DNA of 64,000 bases from Sporichthyaceae bacterium. Lineage in GTDB: Bacteria > Actinomycetota > Actinomycetes > Sporichthyales > Sporichthyaceae. Where the stretch lies: contig DATASX010000084.1 of the NCBI GenBank assembly GCA_036269075.1, forward strand, positions 49,016 to 113,015. Direction: 5' to 3'. The notes under the pieces were generated by a model. It was not told the DNA's origin. It worked only from the letters and a program-made list of their open reading frames with translations, and did not search any database. The translations under genes were made by a program, and so were the position numbers. Below, one piece after another: positions 18,343 to 30,300 of the stretch (positions within the stretch are counted from its first letter, which is position 1; each line of letters begins with the position of its first letter).

Positions 18343-18416
18343 CGACTTCTGCTGCCTGTCGCACCTATCCGCCCCGAGTGATAGGTGGGACAGGCAGCAG
18401 AAGTGCAGGCTTGGGG
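18330..18416. repeat. Palindromic repeat, family 2 copy C, overlapping the parC stop
   Basis: Arms 18345-18369 and 18380-18404 pair over 25 bp with one mismatch; outer CCCCA (18330-18334) pairs with TTGGGG (18411-18416). The left outer arm lies inside the last codons of parC and the element fills the gap between the convergent parC and parE stops, where it may serve as a terminator. Confidence 0.88.
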
Positions 18417-18428
18417 CTCGGCTCGGGC

Positions 18429-20525
18429 TCAGGCGTCGATGCGCGAGCGGTCGAGCAGGTTCGCCGAGGACACGATGAACTCCTTGCGCGGCGCCACGTC
18501 CGAGCCCATGAGCAGGTCGAAGACCTTCTCGGCCTCGTCCAGTTCGCCGGCGGTGATGCGGCGCAGCGTCCGGCTGGCCGGGTCCATCGTGGTCGACTTC
18601 AACTGGCCGTGGTCCATCTCCCCGAGACCCTTGTAGCGCTGCGGTTCCTTGAACGACCGGTTCTTCTTGGTCAGGTCCGCCAGCGTCGTGCGCAGTTCGG
18701 CGTCGGTGTAGGTGTAGATGACCTCGTTCGCCTTCTTGCCCGGGTTGACGACCTCGATGCGGTGCAGCGGCGGCATCGCCGCGTAGACCCGTCCGGCGTC
18801 GACCAGCGGCCGCATGTAGCGGTGGATCAGCGTGAGCAGCAGCGTGCGGATGTGGGCGCCGTCGACGTCGGCGTCGGTCATCAGGATGACCTTGCCGTAG
18901 CGGGCCGCGTCGATGTCGAACGTTCGCCCGGAGCCGGCCCCGACGACCTGGATGATCGAGGCGCACTCGGCGTTCTTCAGCACGTCGCCGACGCCGGCCT
19001 TCTGGACGTTGAGGATCTTGCCGCGGATCGGCAACAGCGCCTGGAACTCGGAGTTGCGGGCCATCTTGGCGGTGCCCAGCGCCGAGTCACCCTCGACGAT
19101 GAACAGCTCGCTGCGGTCCACGTCCTCGCTGCGGCAGTCGGCCAGCTTCGCCGGCAGCGACGAGGTCTCCAGTGCGTTCTTGCGACGCTGGTGCTCCTTG
19201 TGCTGGCGGGCGGTGACCCGGACCCGGGCCGCGGCGACGACCTTGTCCAGCACCGAACGCGCCGCCGTCTTGTCCGCGCGACGGGTGGCGGTGAGGAAGT
19301 TGCGTAGCTCCCGCTCGACCACGCGGGCCACGATGCGGCTGGCCGCGGAAGTGCCCAGCACCTCCTTGGTCTGACCCTCGAACTGTGGTTCGGCCAGTCG
19401 CACCGTGACCACTGCGGTCAGGCCTTCGAGCACATCCTCCTTGGCCAGCGCGTCCTCGTTGACCTTGAGCAACTTCTGCCCCCGGGCGACCTCGTTGAAC
19501 GTCTTCGCCAGCGCGCGCTCGAACCCGGCGACGTGGGTGCCGCCCTTGGGCGTGGCGATGATGTTCACGAACGAGCGGACCGTCGTGTCGTAACCCGCTC
19601 CCCACCGCAGGGCGATGTCGACCTCGAGTTCGCGCTCGACCTCGGAGACGGTCATGTGACCGGCTTCGTCGAGCACCGGCACAGTCTCGGTGAACGTCTC
19701 CGAACCGGTGATCCGCAGGGTGTCCATGATCGCGGTGTCCGGCGCGAGGAACTCGCAGAACTCGGTGGACCCACCGGCGAAGCAGTAGGACTCCTCGGTG
19801 ACCTCCTTCGGCGACCGCGCGTCGGTGACCCGGATCTTCAGACCCGGGACCAGGAACGCCGTCTGCCGACTGCGGGTGTGCAGGTCCTCGACCGAGAACG
19901 CGGCCTCGGGCAGGAAGATCTGCCGGTCCGGCCAGAACCGGACCCGGGTGCCGGTCACCCGCTTGGCTACCCGACGGACCTGGGTCAACCCGGAGGACGC
20001 GGTGAACTTCGCCTTCGGCCCGTCGCCGGCGAAGGCACCGGCGGTGCCCTGTCGGAAGCTGATCGCCTGGGTCGCCCCGTCGCGGTCGACCTCGACGTCG
20101 AGCCGGGAGGACAACGCGTTCACCACGGACGCACCAACGCCGTGCAAGCCGCCGGTAGCGGCGTAGGAACCCCCACCGAACTTCCCGCCGGCGTGCAATT
20201 TGGTCATCACGACCTCGACGCCGGACAGGCCGGTCCGGGGCTCGGTGTCCACGGGGATGCCACGGCCGTCGTCGCGCACCTCGGCGGAGCCGTCGGGGTG
20301 CAGGGTCACCTCGATCGAGGTGCAGTGCCCGGCCAGGGCCTCGTCGACGGAGTTGTCGATGATCTCCCAGAGGCAGTGCATGAGCCCGCGGCCGTCCGTC
20401 GACCCGACGTACATCCCGGGACGTTTACGGACAGCCTCGAGGCCCTCGAGAACCATGAGATGGCGGGCGGTGTAGCCCGCCCCAGGTGCAGGCGCACCAG
20501 CGGCAGCAGCGGTACGCGCGGTCAC
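18429..20525 (-). CDS. parE: DNA topoisomerase IV / gyrase-like subunit B
   Basis: 698 residues. GHKL ATPase domain: LEAVRKRPGMYVGSTDGRGL, EIIDNSVDEALAG (Mg-binding Glu/Asn), DDGRGIPVD, KLHAGGKFGGGSYAATGGLHGVG. The TOPRIM domain has ELFIVEGDSALGTAK, PIRGKILNVQKAG and MTDADVDGAHIRTLLL, with the C-terminal RYKGLGEMDHGQL block. Together with the A subunit it relaxes and decatenates DNA. The GTG at 20525 (TARTAAAAGAPAPGAGYTAR follows) is chosen; the longer frame to 20645 adds unrelated Arg-rich sequence. It may be a topo IV rather than the supercoiling gyrase, whose genes normally lie near dnaA. Confidence 0.88.
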   Translation of the reverse strand: MTARTAAAAGAPAPGAGYTARHLMVLEGLEAVRKRPGMYVGSTDGRGLMHCLWEIIDNSVDEALAGHCTSIEVTLHPDGSAEVRDDGRGIPVDTEPRTGLSGVEVVMTKLHAGGKFGGGSYAATGGLHGVGASVVNALSSRLDVEVDRDGATQAISFRQGTAGAFAGDGPKAKFTASSGLTQVRRVAKRVTGTRVRFWPDRQIFLPEAAFSVEDLHTRSRQTAFLVPGLKIRVTDARSPKEVTEESYCFAGGSTEFCEFLAPDTAIMDTLRITGSETFTETVPVLDEAGHMTVSEVERELEVDIALRWGAGYDTTVRSFVNIIATPKGGTHVAGFERALAKTFNEVARGQKLLKVNEDALAKEDVLEGLTAVVTVRLAEPQFEGQTKEVLGTSAASRIVARVVERELRNFLTATRRADKTAARSVLDKVVAAARVRVTARQHKEHQRRKNALETSSLPAKLADCRSEDVDRSELFIVEGDSALGTAKMARNSEFQALLPIRGKILNVQKAGVGDVLKNAECASIIQVVGAGSGRTFDIDAARYGKVILMTDADVDGAHIRTLLLTLIHRYMRPLVDAGRVYAAMPPLHRIEVVNPGKKANEVIYTYTDAELRTTLADLTKKNRSFKEPQRYKGLGEMDHGQLKSTTMDPASRTLRRITAGELDEAEKVFDLLMGSDVAPRKEFIVSSANLLDRSRIDA

Positions 20526-20862
20526 GGTCCGAAATCTACTCGTGCCTGTGGCGGGCGCGCCGACACGCCGCGCTCGGGACGTGTCGGATCGCGCCACACC
20601 TCGTACGTTCGGAGGAGGCAGTTGCGCCGTTCGGACAAATCCCACCTTTCACCGGAACCTGCGCGGGGTAGGAGCAAGTCCAAGCGCACACACAAGGCCG
20701 GGACCGCAGGGGCCCAACTGAAGGTGAACGCCAAGGTTTGGCGTTGTGTATGGCTTGAGAACTGGTTTCGGCGCGCCGAGAAGGTAACGTCGGTGAACGG
20801 GAACGATTCACGTCCGCCGTATTGTTCTAACTCTCGTACCGCCATGACGAGATGAGGCAATC
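20526..20862. other. Divergent intergenic region between parE and the DUF7455 gene
   Basis: 337 bases without a credible gene. It must hold the promoters for both divergent genes. I can point only to weak A/T-rich hexamers near 20735-20755 and 20815-20830 and do not assign them. No repeat or strong hairpin seen. Confidence 0.35.
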
Positions 20863-21090
20863 GTGACCACGGTTCTTGCAGGATCTGAAGCGCTGACGGC
20901 CGCCGACCGCTGCGACCGCTGCGGTGCGCAGGCCTACGTCCGGGTGGTCCTCACCAAGAGTGAACTGCTGTTCTGCGCCCACCACGGGCGGCAGCACGAG
21001 CTGAAGCTGCGCGAGGTCGCGCGTGAGTTCCACGACCAGACGGCTCGGCTGAGCACCACGCCGGCCGGTCCCACGGAGGACGAGAAGTAG
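20863..21090 (+). CDS. DUF7455 zinc-ribbon-like small protein
   Basis: 75 residues: ADRCDRCGAQAYVRVVLTKSE then LLFCAHHGRQHELKL. CxxC plus CxHH-type ligands suggest a bound zinc. Small proteins with this arrangement (DUF7455) are conserved beside the principal sigma factor in Streptomyces and relatives; function unknown. The GTG at 20863 has a purine-rich GAGATGAGG upstream. An intrinsic terminator follows 24 bases after the stop. Confidence 0.82.
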   Translation: MTTVLAGSEALTAADRCDRCGAQAYVRVVLTKSELLFCAHHGRQHELKLREVAREFHDQTARLSTTPAGPTEDEK

Positions 21091-21113
21091 CCCAACGGGC
21101 CCAATCGGTCTGT

Positions 21114-21147
21114 CGCGGCGAGCACCCATCCGGGGGTGCTCGCCGCG
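21114..21147 (+). terminator. Intrinsic terminator after the DUF7455 gene
   Basis: A perfect 14-bp stem (21114-21127 with 21134-21147) with a six-base loop, followed by TCCGTTTT. Located 24 bases after the DUF7455 stop. Confidence 0.85.
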
Positions 21148-21390
21148 TCCGTTTTCCGACCGCCGAACGGGTGTGATCCCCGCCTCGCGGCTGTGGAACT
21201 TGACGATTCGTGTGAATCGATCTCGTTTGCGGGAACTCACGCAATGCGATTTTTCACAGCACATTCGGATCCGAGAAACAGCCCGGTATCAGCCGAACGC
21301 ATGAGTCGGCTCGGGCCAAAGGTATGAAACCCCCAGTCAGGGCCTCCCGTCGAACCGGTGTCGGGACAACGCCGGACCGCAGGGGTGCTC

Positions 21391-21546
21391 GTGACGATCC
21401 GTTCCTTCGCCACCCAACTGGCCGTGCGACTGGCCATGATCGGCGCCCTGCTCAGCACCGCCGGCGTCATCAGCTACTCGGCCACCCACTGGAACCCGCC
21501 GACCAGCGGCGCGGAGAGCTCGAACTCGGCCCCGGCCGGCCACTGA
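21391..21546 (+). CDS. Small hypothetical single-span membrane protein
   Basis: 51 residues: a positively charged start (TIRSFATQLAVRLAM), one hydrophobic helix (IGALLSTAGVISYSAT) and a short Ser/Pro/Asn tail. The GTG at 21391 has AGGGG five bases upstream; GTG 21385 is an alternative. It is convergent with the sigma factor gene and ends 21 bases from its stop. I do not recognise a family. Low-length support makes this tentative. Confidence 0.45.
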   Translation: MTIRSFATQLAVRLAMIGALLSTAGVISYSATHWNPPTSGAESSNSAPAGH

Positions 21547-21567
21547 GCCTGCCCACCGGGTGCGGCC

Positions 21568-22980
<1,413 letters not shown>

Positions 22981-23098
22981 GAACTGCCTCTCGGCGTAGT
23001 TGAGGGGGAGGTACGGCGTCCGACCGCAAGAACGGAAACGGGCACCTGAGCGACCATTTTGACACGGCCGCGCCAAAGGTGTCGGGCCGCCACTCGGC

Positions 23099-24739
23099 TT
23101 AGGGCGCGCCGGGCTGCAGCCGGGCTACCAGAAGCGTCACGTCGTCGTCTCGCGGACGGCCCGCGAGCAGCGCCGCCTGGACCCGGTCGCACACCTCCTC
23201 GGCCGACCGGCCCTGCGCCTCGCGCAGCGCTTCAGCGACGGCCGCGAGCCCGACGTCCAGGGCTCGGTCGCGGCTCTCGACCAGGCCATCGGTGAACGCG
23301 ACCAGCACGTCCCCCGGCGACAACCGCAGCCATGGGCCGGGCACCCGGGGCTCGGCCCAGCCCAACGGGGTCCCGGGCGGGTCGGCCACGACCATCTCCA
23401 CCGATCCGTCGACCCGGGAGACGAACAGCGGCAGGTGGCCGGCGTTGCCGGTGGCCATCGTGCCCTCGGCCGCGTCGATCACCCCGTACACGCAGGTGGT
23501 GAGCATCTCCGGCTCCTCCGCGGCCTGGAACAACCGGTCCAGGCCGGTGAAGACCGCCACCGGGTCGGGGTCGCCGAGCGCGAACGCCCGCAGGGCGCCC
23601 CGGGCCCGGCCCATGCACGAGGCAGCCTCCAGGCCGTTGCCCATCACGTCGCCGACCACCAGGGCGAACCGACCGTCCGGCAGCGCGAACACGTCGTACC
23701 AGTCGCCGCCGACCGCGGACTCCGCACGGCCCGGCAGGTAACGGCAGGCCACCTCGAGTCCGGGCGTCGGCGGGACCTCGGTCGGCAGCAGACTGCGCTG
23801 CAGCAGCACCACGGCGTCGCGTTCCCGCTCGTACAGCTGGGCCCGCTCCACGGCCATCGCGCACTGCCCGGCCAACGCCTCCAGGAACAACCGCTCCCCG
23901 GCGGCCAGCACCCGTTCGGTCCGGAATGCCAGCCGCAGCACCCCGAAGGGCGCGCCGGTGGTCCGCAGCGGAACCAGCGCCCAGGAGCGTTCGTCGATCT
24001 CGGCGAGCAGCTGCCGAGTCGCCGCGCTGGTCACCAGTTCCAGGTACCGCGTGCCGTCCTCGACGTAGATCGGCTTGCCGTCGCGCAGCGCGAGCGCCAC
24101 CAGCGTCTGCTCCGAGGGCGCCACCTCGATCCACGGGTCGGGCCGATTGGCGCCGAGCGGGACCGGCAGCCGGATGCGACCGTTGTTGACCACGCCGATC
24201 CCGGTGTAGTCGGCGCCGAGCGCGTCCCGCCCGATCTCGGTCATGGTGGCCAGCACCTGCTCGACGCGCAGCGCGGGCGCCAGCCGAGTCGTCGACTCCA
24301 GCAGCCGCTGGGCGCGATCGCCGCTGGCCCGCAGGGCGCGGTTGGAGCGCAGCAGGTCGGTGGTCTCGCTCAGCATCGCGGCCACGCCGATCAGCCGGCC
24401 GTCCGGATCGTGGACGGGGTACCAGGACGCCGCGAACGACCGGCCGGCCGCGCCGGGGGCGGGCACCGGCTCGCCGATGCGCTGCGGGCGCCCGGATGCC
24501 AGGACGTCGGCGGCCGCGGCCTCGATGTGTGCCGCGAGGTCGGCGGGCAGGATCTCGGTCGGGCGGTGGCCGAGGTGCCGCTCGACCGACACGGCGTGCA
24601 GGGCCGCCTGGGCGTCGTTGACGATCAGGTACCGCAGCTCGGTGTCCAGGACCGCGAACGGCACCGGGGCGTGCCGCAGCATCGCCCCGGCCAGTTCCAG
24701 ATCCGCGGTCCGCGCAGCGGCCCCGCCCGCGTCAGCCAC
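23099..24739 (-). CDS. PAS-GAF-PP2C (SpoIIE-type) serine/threonine phosphatase
   Basis: 546 residues. N-terminal PAS domain (about 15-125: [20 protein letters not shown]), GAF domain (about 150-300: [30 protein letters not shown]), then a PPM/SpoIIE phosphatase domain (about 320-540). The latter has [36 protein letters not shown] and the terminal [11 protein letters not shown], giving the metal-binding Asp residues. Such proteins dephosphorylate anti-anti-sigma factors in partner-switching cascades and often carry sensory PAS/GAF modules. It overlaps the HhH-GPD gene by eight bases. The target in this organism is unknown. Confidence 0.92.
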   Translation of the reverse strand: MADAGGAAARTADLELAGAMLRHAPVPFAVLDTELRYLIVNDAQAALHAVSVERHLGHRPTEILPADLAAHIEAAAADVLASGRPQRIGEPVPAPGAAGRSFAASWYPVHDPDGRLIGVAAMLSETTDLLRSNRALRASGDRAQRLLESTTRLAPALRVEQVLATMTEIGRDALGADYTGIGVVNNGRIRLPVPLGANRPDPWIEVAPSEQTLVALALRDGKPIYVEDGTRYLELVTSAATRQLLAEIDERSWALVPLRTTGAPFGVLRLAFRTERVLAAGERLFLEALAGQCAMAVERAQLYERERDAVVLLQRSLLPTEVPPTPGLEVACRYLPGRAESAVGGDWYDVFALPDGRFALVVGDVMGNGLEAASCMGRARGALRAFALGDPDPVAVFTGLDRLFQAAEEPEMLTTCVYGVIDAAEGTMATGNAGHLPLFVSRVDGSVEMVVADPPGTPLGWAEPRVPGPWLRLSPGDVLVAFTDGLVESRDRALDVGLAAVAEALREAQGRSAEEVCDRVQAALLAGRPRDDDVTLLVARLQPGAP

Positions 24740-25313
24740 CGGCTGCCTCCGTGGCGGCCTTGGCGGCTGCCTTCTTCTGCTTCTTGAACTCCCGGACCTT
24801 CGCCAGCGCGTCCGGGCCGGTGACGTCGGCGACCGAGCGGTAGCCCTTCAACGCATAGTCGCCGGCCGCCGCCTTCCAGCCGGTCGGCTGCACGCCCAAC
24901 TGCTTCCCGAGCAGTGCGAGGAGGATCCGCGCGGTCTGGTCGCCGAAGCCGGGGAGTTCCTTGAGCCGCTTGTACAGGTCGGCGCCGGTCTTGGCCTCGC
25001 TCCAGAGCCGGGTCACGTCCCCGTCGTACTTGGCCTCCACCAGCACGGCCAGTTCCTGCACCCGTGCGGCTTTGGCCGCCGGGTAGCGGTGGATCGCGGG
25101 CGGGGTTCGACAGAGCTCGGTGAACTTGTCCGGGTCGGCGGCGGCGATCACCGCCGGGTCCAGCGACCCGAACCGGGAGAGGATCTTCCAGCCGCCCCGG
25201 AAGGCATGTTCGATCGGGTACTGCTGATCCAGTTGCATACCGATCACGACCGCGAGCGGGTACTCGTCCAGGACAGCGTCGGCCGCCGGGTCGTTGGTGA
25301 TCTGGAAACCCAT
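24732..25313 (-). CDS. HhH-GPD-type base excision DNA repair protein
   Basis: 193 residues. HhH-GPD-like helical fold: QITNDPAADAVLDEYPLAVV, then GMQLDQQYPIEHAFRG, and the helix-hairpin-helix-like LKELPGFGDQTARILLALLG. The C-terminus is Lys/Ala-rich ([18 protein letters not shown]), probably DNA-contacting. Actinobacterial proteins of this type are annotated as DNA glycosylases of the base excision pathway; lesion specificity is unknown. I do not see the [4Fe-4S] Cys cluster of endonuclease III. The ATG at 25313 is used. Confidence 0.82.
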   Translation of the reverse strand: MGFQITNDPAADAVLDEYPLAVVIGMQLDQQYPIEHAFRGGWKILSRFGSLDPAVIAAADPDKFTELCRTPPAIHRYPAAKAARVQELAVLVEAKYDGDVTRLWSEAKTGADLYKRLKELPGFGDQTARILLALLGKQLGVQPTGWKAAAGDYALKGYRSVADVTGPDALAKVREFKKQKKAAAKAATEAAGG

Positions 25314-25364
25314 GAACGGATCCTGCCACGGCGCGCCGGATCGGCGGGCCGTCCTGGCGCGACC

Positions 25365-26177
25365 TCAGACGTCGCGGTTGAGCAGGAACGCGCCACCGGC
25401 GGCGGTCGCGGCCGCGACCAGCAGCAGGAAGATCACGCCGCCCAGCGATGCGGGCGCGGACCACAGGGTCGAACCGCCGCCCCGCTGCGAGACCAGGTCG
25501 ACGAGTTTGCCCGCGGACCGGAACGGCAGGTAGTCCAGAGCGGTTCGGGACATCGTGCTGTTGTCGTGGAGCAGCATCCGGTTCACGGCCGGCTCGACCA
25601 CCAGCGGCAGCGCCAGCAGGATCGCACCGGCGACGAACGTCCGCCGGACGACCCCGACCAAGCCGAGACCGAACAACGCGGTCAGCATCGCCAGCACGAC
25701 CTCACCGGCCAACGCGGCCGCGACGTGTCCGTGCCCGAGCACCCCGAACCCCCACGCGCTGCCCAGCCGCTGCCAGGCGACCGCGTAGGACACGACAAGC
25801 GCGGCACTCGTGGCCACCGCGGCCCAGACGGCCGTCACCAGCAGTCGGGCGCACAGCAGCACACCGCGACGCGGCACCGCCAGCAGCGTGGCGGCGCTCA
25901 TCCCCCGGTGCTGGTCCTGGCCGCCGATCACGACGCCGAGCAGGCCGGCAAGCAGCGTGACCCCGCAGATCGAGGCGACCAGCGAACCGCCGGTGAGCAG
26001 CCGCAGCACGTCGGCCGGCAGGGCCGTCGTGCGCGACCCGTTCAGGAATTCCTGCGCGATCGACATCGTGGCCAAGCCGTTGAGGGCGCACATGCCCAGG
26101 GCCAGGCCCCACGTCGAGCGCACCGACCGCGTCCGCACGAACTCGTACCGGACCGCGGCGATCAGCGTCGTTCTCAT
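25365..26177 (-). CDS. ABC-2-type transporter permease
   Basis: 270 residues with about six hydrophobic segments (LRLLTGGSLVASICGVTLLA, GLLGVVIGGQ, AAVATSAALVVSYAVAW, VVLAMLTALFGLGLVGVV, ILLALPLVVEP, FLLLVAAATAAGGAFLL). N-terminus MRTTLIAAVRYEFVRTRSVR is typical of ABC-2 subunits that export antibiotics or peptides. Partner ATPase is upstream at 26221-27225, with 43 bases between. Substrate unknown. Confidence 0.88.
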   Translation of the reverse strand: MRTTLIAAVRYEFVRTRSVRSTWGLALGMCALNGLATMSIAQEFLNGSRTTALPADVLRLLTGGSLVASICGVTLLAGLLGVVIGGQDQHRGMSAATLLAVPRRGVLLCARLLVTAVWAAVATSAALVVSYAVAWQRLGSAWGFGVLGHGHVAAALAGEVVLAMLTALFGLGLVGVVRRTFVAGAILLALPLVVEPAVNRMLLHDNSTMSRTALDYLPFRSAGKLVDLVSQRGGGSTLWSAPASLGGVIFLLLVAAATAAGGAFLLNRDV

Positions 26178-26220
26178 CGGTTCTCCCCCTGGTCGCGCCG
26201 GCTGGTCTGCGGAACTGCGC

Positions 26221-27225
26221 TCACGGCTCGTTCCGGCCGAACAGGTCCGAGACCGAGATGTTCTGGGTGTCGTCGCCGGACCAGCCGAACTCGGACGGCT
26301 CGAGGCGCGACGGGCTCTGCGCCGGGATGAACGAGTCGCCCCAGCGCGGGGTGCTCGGCTCGTCGAACGGCGCGTCCAGGGTGGCCACCCCGGAGCTGAG
26401 TTGGTGGATCACGATTCCGTTGCGGAAGGCCAGGTCGCCGACTGTGGCCAGGTCCAGGCCGGACACCGCGAGCTGATGGTCCTCGGCGCGGCGCACCCGG
26501 GCGCCCGTGGCCGAGAGCAGCCGACCCAGGCGCTCCAGGTGCGGGGTACGCACCAGCACCAGTTCCCCGACCCCGTGCCGGCCGACGAACACCGCCGTCG
26601 GCTCGTCGGCGATCAGGCGGCCCTTCTCGATCACCACGAGGTGGTCGGCGGTCTGGGCCAACGCGCTGACGTCGTTGCCGGAGATGAACACGATCCGGCC
26701 CTCGGCGGCGAAGGCGCGCAGGAACCCGCGCAGCCACTTCGCCCCGGCCGGGTCCAGGCCCTCGGTGGGCTCGTCCAGGATCAGCACCCGCGGATCGCCG
26801 AGCAGTGCGGCGCCGAGCGCCAGGCGCTGGCTCATGCCGATCGAGAAGGTCCGCAGCCGCCGGTCGGCGACGTCGGCCAGACCGACCCACTCCAGCACCT
26901 CGTCGACCCGCTCCCGGGTGATGCCCTGGGCGGTGGCGAGCATCCGCAGGTGCGAGCGCGCCCGTCGCCCGGGGTGGAAGGCCCGCGCGTCGCCGACCGC
27001 GCCGACGACGCGCATCGGCTGGTTCAGCCGACGGTAGGGAACGCCCTCGAAGCGGGTCTGGCCACCACCGTGGTCGAGGCCGAGCATGAGTCGGATGGTC
27101 GAGGACTTGCCCGCGCCGTCGGGGCCCAGGAAGCCGGTGACCAGGCCGGGACGGACGTCGAAGGAGAGGTCGTCCACCGCGACCTGGGAGCCGTATGTCT
27201 TGCGCAGGTTGCGTGCCTCGATCAT
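26221..27225 (-). CDS. ABC transporter ATP-binding protein (BcrA/DrrA-like exporter)
   Basis: 334 residues. Walker A GPDGAGKSSTIRLM near residue 40 (Asp in place of the common Asn), Q-loop region, degenerate signature FSIGMSQRLALGAALLG, Walker B VLILDEPTEGLDP, and a switch region where SGNDVSALAQTADH replaces the usual His-containing S-H motif. The last ~100 residues are an accessory domain (DTQNISVSDLFGRNEP at the end). The ATG at 27225 matches the family start IEARNLRKTYGSQVAVDDLS; the frame continues further upstream without homology. Forms an exporter with the ABC-2 permease downstream. Confidence 0.9.
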   Translation of the reverse strand: MIEARNLRKTYGSQVAVDDLSFDVRPGLVTGFLGPDGAGKSSTIRLMLGLDHGGGQTRFEGVPYRRLNQPMRVVGAVGDARAFHPGRRARSHLRMLATAQGITRERVDEVLEWVGLADVADRRLRTFSIGMSQRLALGAALLGDPRVLILDEPTEGLDPAGAKWLRGFLRAFAAEGRIVFISGNDVSALAQTADHLVVIEKGRLIADEPTAVFVGRHGVGELVLVRTPHLERLGRLLSATGARVRRAEDHQLAVSGLDLATVGDLAFRNGIVIHQLSSGVATLDAPFDEPSTPRWGDSFIPAQSPSRLEPSEFGWSGDDTQNISVSDLFGRNEP

Positions 27226-27330
27226 GGGAGCCCTCTCGTCGGCTCGATCTGTCGGCTCCGGCTGTCCCCGTCCGGCCAACTGGGACTCAAGTTAGCTATG
27301 TGACAACTGAAACGAATGGAGGCTCGCGGG

Positions 27331-30300
27331 ATGGTTGGGACGGAACTGGCGACCGGCGCTGGGTCGTCCGAGCGCTGGGAGTTCTGGGTCGACCGCGGCG
27401 GGACGTTCACCGACGTCGTGGGCCGCGCCCCGGACGGCCGCTGGCACACCCGCAAGCTGCTGTCGGAGAACCCCGGCCACTACCCCGACGCCACCTTGGC
27501 CGGGATCCGCGAACTGCTCGGGACGCCGGCCGACGCGGCGGTGCCCACCGACCGGGTCGCCTCGGTCCGGCTGGGCACGACCGTGGCCACCAACGCCCTG
27601 CTGGAACGCCGCGGTGCGCGCACCGCCCTGCTGATCACCGACGGGTTCACCGACCTGCCGACGATCGGCGACCAGCACCGCCCGCGGATCTTCGCCCGCA
27701 CCCTCGTCCGGCCCGCGCCGCTGCAGCAGACCGTCCTGGGATACGCCGAGCGGGTCGCTCACGACGGCACCGTGCTGCGCGCCCCGGACCTCGAGCGGCT
27801 GCGGACGGACCTGGCCGCCGCCCGGGCGGCCGGCGCGCAGTCGCTGGCGGTGGTGTGCCTGCATGCCCACCTCCACCCGGAGCACGAGCACGCCGCGGCC
27901 CGGGTCGCCCGCGAGGTCGGCTTCGAGCAGGTGTCCTGCTCCGCGGTCGTCGACCCGATGCTGCGGGTGGTGCCGCGGGCTGCGACCACCGTGGTCGACG
28001 CCTACCTGTCCCCGATCACCGACGCCTACCTGGCACGACTGGCGGCCGAACTGCCCGGCGTCCGGCTGCTGGTGATGACCTCGCACGGCGGGCTGACCGA
28101 GGCCGCCCACCTGCGGGGCAAGGACGCCGTGCTGTCCGGCCCGGCGGCCGGGGTCGTCGCCGCGGCGCAACTGGCCGCCCGGGCGGGCTTCACCGAACTC
28201 GTCGGCCTGGACATGGGCGGTACCTCGACCGACGTCTCGCACTACGCCGGCAGCTTCGAACGCAACCGGGACAACGAGATCGCCGGCGTCCCGCTGCGCA
28301 CCCCGATGTTGGCCATCCACACGATCGCCGCCGGCGGCGGTTCGGTGCTCGCCGTCGTCGACGACCGCTACCGGGTCGGTCCGGACTCGGCCGGTGCGCA
28401 GCCCGGCCCGACCGCCTACGGCCGCGGCGGCCCGCTCACGATCACCGACGCGAATCTCCTGCTCGGCCGGATCCACGCCGAGCACCTGCCGGCCGTGTTC
28501 GGGCCGACCGGCGACCGACCGATGGACCTGCCCGCGGTGCAGGCGGCGTTCGCCGAGTTGGCGGCCGAACTCGGCGCGGTCACCTCCGAGCAGGTCGCCG
28601 AGGGGTTCCGCCGGGTGGCCGTGACGGAGATGGCCAACGCCGTGCGGACGATCTCGGTGCGCCGCGGCCGCGACCTGTCGCGCTACGCGCTGCTCAGCTT
28701 CGGCGGCGCGGGCGGCCAGCACGCCTGCGCGATCGCCGACGAACTCGGCGTCGACACCGTGCTGGTGCCGCCGCTGGCCGGCTTGCTGTGCGCCGTCGGG
28801 ATCGGGCTGGCCGAGCTGACCGCGATACGCGAGCAGGCCGTCGAGCAGCCCCTGACGCCGGACCTGGAGGACCGGCTAACCGCAGTGGCCGGCGAACTCA
28901 CCGCAGCGGTTCGGGCCGAGTTGGGCGCCCAGGGCGTCGCCGCCGAGGATGTCCGGGTCAGCGTCGAGGCGCACCTACGCTACGCCGGCGCCGATGCCTC
29001 GATCCCGGTCGAGCTGTCCGGAATCGAGGCGATGACGACGGCCGCCGCAACCGCGCACCGTCGACTGTTCGGCTTCGAACCAGACCGCGGGCTGGCCGTC
29101 GAGTCGCTGCGGGTGACCGGGTCCGAGCACGGCCGCGACCGCCCGATCCCGGCGGCACCGGTGCAGCACGACGTCGCGGTCGCAGTCCCGTTCCACGACG
29201 CGGGCACCTGGCACCGGGCGGTGCTGCGGTCCCGCCACGGGATCGGTCCGGACGAGTCGGTGGCCGGACCGGCGATCCTCACCGAGGACGGGTCCACCAC
29301 GGTCGTCGAGCCGGGTTGGGTGGCCCGGCCCGGCGTGGCCGGGCACCTGGTGCTGCGCCGCGGGCACCCCCGTGCGGTCCCGGCCGTCGCCGCGGACACC
29401 ACGGCCGACCCGGTGCTTCTGGAGATCTTCGCCAACCTGTTCATGGCGATCGCCGAGCAGATGGGCGCGCGGCTGGCCGCCACGGCCCGGTCGGTGAACA
29501 TCAAGGAGCGCCTGGACTTCTCCTGCGCGGTGTTCGACTCGGCCGGTCGGCTGATCGCGAACGCCCCGCACATGCCGGTGCACCTGGGCTCGATGGGCGC
29601 GGCGGTGGCCGCGCTGATCACCGAGTGCGGACCGGGGATGCGCCCGGGCGACGTGTACGCGCTCAACGACCCCTACCGCGGCGGCACGCACCTGCCCGAC
29701 GTGACCGTGGTGACCCCGGTGTGGGCGGAGCAACTGGAGCACGCCGGTGATGCGACCCCCGACGCCCCCTTGTTCTTCCTGGCCTCGCGCGGCCACCACG
29801 CCGAGATCGGCGGCCGCTCCCCGGGTTCGATGCCGGCCGACAGCCGCACCATCGACGAGGAGGGCGTGCGGTTGACCGCGCACCTGCTGGTGCGCGACGG
29901 GACCTTTCGCACGGCGGCGACCATGGCGGTACTGACCGCGGGCCGGTACCCGTCGCGGGCCCCGGAGGTGAATCTGGCCGACCTGCGGGCCCAGGTCGCG
30001 GCCAACGCCACCGGGCTGGGTGAACTGGACCGGGCGCTGGCCACCTTCGGCACGGCGGCGGTGACCGCCTACGCCGGGCACGTGCTGGACAACGCGGAGG
30101 CGGCGGTCCGCGCCGTGATCGACAATCTGACTGACAGTCAGTTCCGTTACGAGATGGACAACGGGGCGGTGATAGCGGTGCGGGTCGCGGTGGACCGCGC
30201 CGCCCGGGCGGCCACCGTCGACTTCACCGGCAGCAGCCCGCAGTTGGCGGACAACTTCAACGCCCCGTCCTCGATCGTCACCGCGGCGGTGCTCTACGTG

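Noticed and set aside
27195..29750. 851-residue plus-strand frame
   Set aside because: Out-of-frame shadow of the 5-oxoprolinase gene, rich in Arg/Gly and lacking motifs.
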